Positions 23,765 to 25,040 of a stretch of DNA of 25,040 nucleotides are shown piece after piece. The DNA lies in NCBI GenBank assembly GCA_018376535.1, contig JAHABC010000021.1, positions 1 to 25,040 on the forward strand. Reading direction: 5' to 3'. A model generated the notes under the pieces. The model did not search any database. It was given only the letters and a program-made list of their open reading frames with translations, and had not been told where the DNA came from. Position 1 is the first letter of the stretch. Each line of letters begins with the position of its first letter. This stretch comes from Ruminococcus sp. GTDB lineage: Bacteria > Bacillota > Clostridia > Oscillospirales > Ruminococcaceae. A program made the translations under genes and the position numbers.

Positions 23765-24436
23765 ATGAATATATTTCTAATAGATTATGAAAATGTTAGT
23801 TCTATTGGTTTGAATGGTATTGATTTATTGACTAAAAATGATAAAATATATCTTTTTTATAGCGAAAAAGCTGAAAATATCAATATAGATATCATGAATA
23901 TTATAATTAATGGCAGTTTTAAATTTAAAAACTTTAAATTAAACAAGTCCGATAAAAATGCCCTTGATTTTCAGTTAGTGCTTTTTTTAGGCACAATGAT
24001 TAAATCATTAAAAAAAGATACTAATTTTTATATCATAAGTAATGATAATGGCTATCAATCTGCTATTGATTTTGCTAAAGAACACTTTAATGTGGATATT
24101 AAAAAATTTAGCAGTATATATAATGCAGTAAATAATATAATTCCACCAAAACAACTGCCACAACAACCATTATTATTATTGAATGAGGTTGTTGACAGTA
24201 ATTCTAATTTAACTAAAGAACAAAAACGCAAAAAAATAGAAATCAAACTACAAGCAAATAATAAATTGAAAACTAAACTTATAGATAATCAATTTAAACA
24301 GATATCTGCTATATTAGTAGATGAAACTAAAAATACTAAGGTTGGTGCTACTACATATATAGAGAAAACTATTGGAAAGAAAAATCAAAATTTAGTTCCA
24401 ACTATTTTAGAGTGTTGCAAGGAGTTCATTAGATAG
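23765..24436 (+). CDS. PIN-like domain protein (probable nuclease)
   Basis: 223 residues. The N-terminal 125 fit the PIN-like type seen in many Firmicutes (PIN_7 group): MNIFLIDYENVSSIGLNGID, then FYSEKA, LDFQLVLFLGTMIK, and FYIISNDNGYQSAIDFAK. Candidate metal-binding acids are D7, D68 and D94. The C-terminal 80 residues are Lys/Asn/Gln-rich and helical, possibly nucleic acid-binding. The start is 4 bp after the ecfA2 stop with GAGG (23754-23757) overlapping the end of ecfA2, so expression is coupled. No antitoxin-like partner is next to it. RNase activity is inferred from the fold only; target unknown. Confidence 0.72.
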   Translation: MNIFLIDYENVSSIGLNGIDLLTKNDKIYLFYSEKAENINIDIMNIIINGSFKFKNFKLNKSDKNALDFQLVLFLGTMIKSLKKDTNFYIISNDNGYQSAIDFAKEHFNVDIKKFSSIYNAVNNIIPPKQLPQQPLLLLNEVVDSNSNLTKEQKRKKIEIKLQANNKLKTKLIDNQFKQISAILVDETKNTKVGATTYIEKTIGKKNQNLVPTILECCKEFIR

Positions 24437-24461
24437 ATATATTAAAATAAAAGTATAAAAA

Positions 24462-25040
24462 GTTATAAAACATCTATTGACTTTTATAACCTATTAATAT
24501 GATATAAGGAGCTTATTGAAAATGATTAAAACACTTAAAGTAATGCTCTGTCCTAACAATAAGCAGAAAACAAAACTATTTCAAAGTGCAGGAGTATCAA
24601 GGTTTGCATATAATTGGGCTTTGGGAATAGAGATTGAAAACTATAAAAATGATGGAAAATTTATCAATAACTATGATTTAAGACGTGAATTTACTCTTTT
24701 AAAACAAAAAGAAGATTATCAATGGCTTAATAATTATAGTAATGATATTACAAAACAGGCTATAAAAGACTGTTGTAAATCTTTTCAAAGTTTCTTTAAA
24801 GGAATTTCAAGATATCCTAAATTTAAGAGTAGACGTCATTCAAAACCAAGTTTTTATGTAGATACTTCTAAAGTTCAATTTAGTGATACTCATGTTAAAC
24901 TTGAAAAGATAGCTGATAGTACAAGAAGAAATCGTGCAAAAGCTAACTGGATTAAACTTGCAGAACATAATAAAATACCTTTAAATGTAAAGTATTATAA
25001 TCCAAGAGTAACTTTTGATGGTCTTAATTGGTGGATTTCA
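24462..25040 (+). mobile_element. IS200/IS605- or IS607-type element carrying tnpB (left part)
   Basis: A tnpB-type gene begins at 24522 and runs off the window. Upstream, 24462-24470 and 24482-24490 form a perfect 9-bp inverted repeat (GTTATAAAA/TTTTATAAC) with an 11-nt loop, like the subterminal hairpin of IS200/IS605 left ends. No tnpA precedes it, so this may be a tnpB-only derivative. The true left end lies somewhere between the PIN-like gene stop (24436) and the hairpin; the right end is not in view. Confidence 0.5.
24522..25040 (+). CDS. tnpB: TnpB/OrfB transposon-encoded RNA-guided endonuclease family protein, 5' part only
   Basis: 173 residues are visible, open to the last base. The start MIKTLKVMLCPNNKQKTKLFQSAGVSRFAYNWALG (key residues: MIKTLKVML, FAYNWAL) is the N-terminal OrfB/TnpB pattern. 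FFKGISRYPKFKSRR and the later VTFDGLNWWIS follow in order, as expected before the RuvC-like core. The DED catalytic residues and the zinc finger would lie beyond the window, so activity cannot be judged. AAGGAG (24506-24511) precedes the ATG. The known family role is a guide-RNA-directed DNA nuclease that helps the element persist. IS605 versus IS607 origin cannot be decided without the neighbouring recombinase. Confidence 0.9.
   Translation, partial: MIKTLKVMLCPNNKQKTKLFQSAGVSRFAYNWALGIEIENYKNDGKFINNYDLRREFTLLKQKEDYQWLNNYSNDITKQAIKDCCKSFQSFFKGISRYPKFKSRRHSKPSFYVDTSKVQFSDTHVKLEKIADSTRRNRAKANWIKLAEHNKIPLNVKYYNPRVTFDGLNWWIS

Noticed and set aside
23765..24436. PIN-like protein as the toxin of a toxin-antitoxin pair
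   Set aside because: No small antitoxin-like gene is adjacent; the neighbours are ecfA2 and a transposon, and the protein is longer than VapC-type toxins.

Overview
The window looks like chromosome from a low-GC, Gram-positive anaerobe of the Ruminococcus/Oscillospiraceae type. DNA is strongly A+T-rich, promoters are near-consensus sigma-A sites with 17-bp spacers, and ribosome binding sites are AAGGAGG-like. A secreted family 5 glycoside hydrolase carries a canonical type I dockerin, and two secreted BspA-type leucine-rich-repeat proteins end in dockerin-like tails, which points to a cellulosome-forming fibre degrader. Species cannot be named from the sequence alone.

Layout. 0.1-1.7 kb: a BspA-like LRR protein (+). 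1.7-6.7 kb (all -): pyrimidine-nucleoside phosphorylase, an EcsC-family protein, a second BspA-like LRR/dockerin protein, the ATPase YchF, and a CarD-like RNA polymerase-binding regulator. 6.9-9.5 kb (+): a small integral membrane protein of the COG2426 type, then htpG behind a textbook promoter plus a perfect CIRCE operator. 9.6-16.3 kb (-): citrate synthase, the GH5 endoglucanase with a Thr-rich repeat linker and dockerin, two tandem paralogous HTH-plus-membrane regulators, and prephenate dehydrogenase. 16.5-24.4 kb (+): ruvC-ruvA-ruvB, a putative lipoprotein, glmM, a SAM-dependent methyltransferase, ecfA1, a 97-residue membrane protein, ecfA2 and a PIN-like nuclease. 24.5 kb to the end: the 5' part of a TnpB (OrfB) transposon gene, cut off by the window edge.

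How the genes fit together. Most are housekeeping: Holliday junction processing (RuvABC), cell-wall precursor synthesis (GlmM), nucleoside salvage, tyrosine and citrate biosynthesis, chaperone function, and ECF-type vitamin/metal uptake ATPases. The accessory layer is the cellulosome-type secreted proteins, the HTH-membrane pair, the orphan membrane/nuclease genes of the ECF operon, and the transposon.

No clearly new multi-gene system is evident. The most unusual items are the HTH-membrane paralogue pair built from 47-residue membrane modules (two versus three copies), the half-degenerate dockerins on both LRR proteins, HrcA-type control of a lone htpG, and the ECF operon that lacks a nearby ecfT but contains a small membrane protein and a PIN-like nuclease. 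No gene-free stretch exceeds about 250 bp. No tRNA, rRNA, CRISPR array or recognisable riboswitch was seen. Positions 1-128 hold nothing I can identify.
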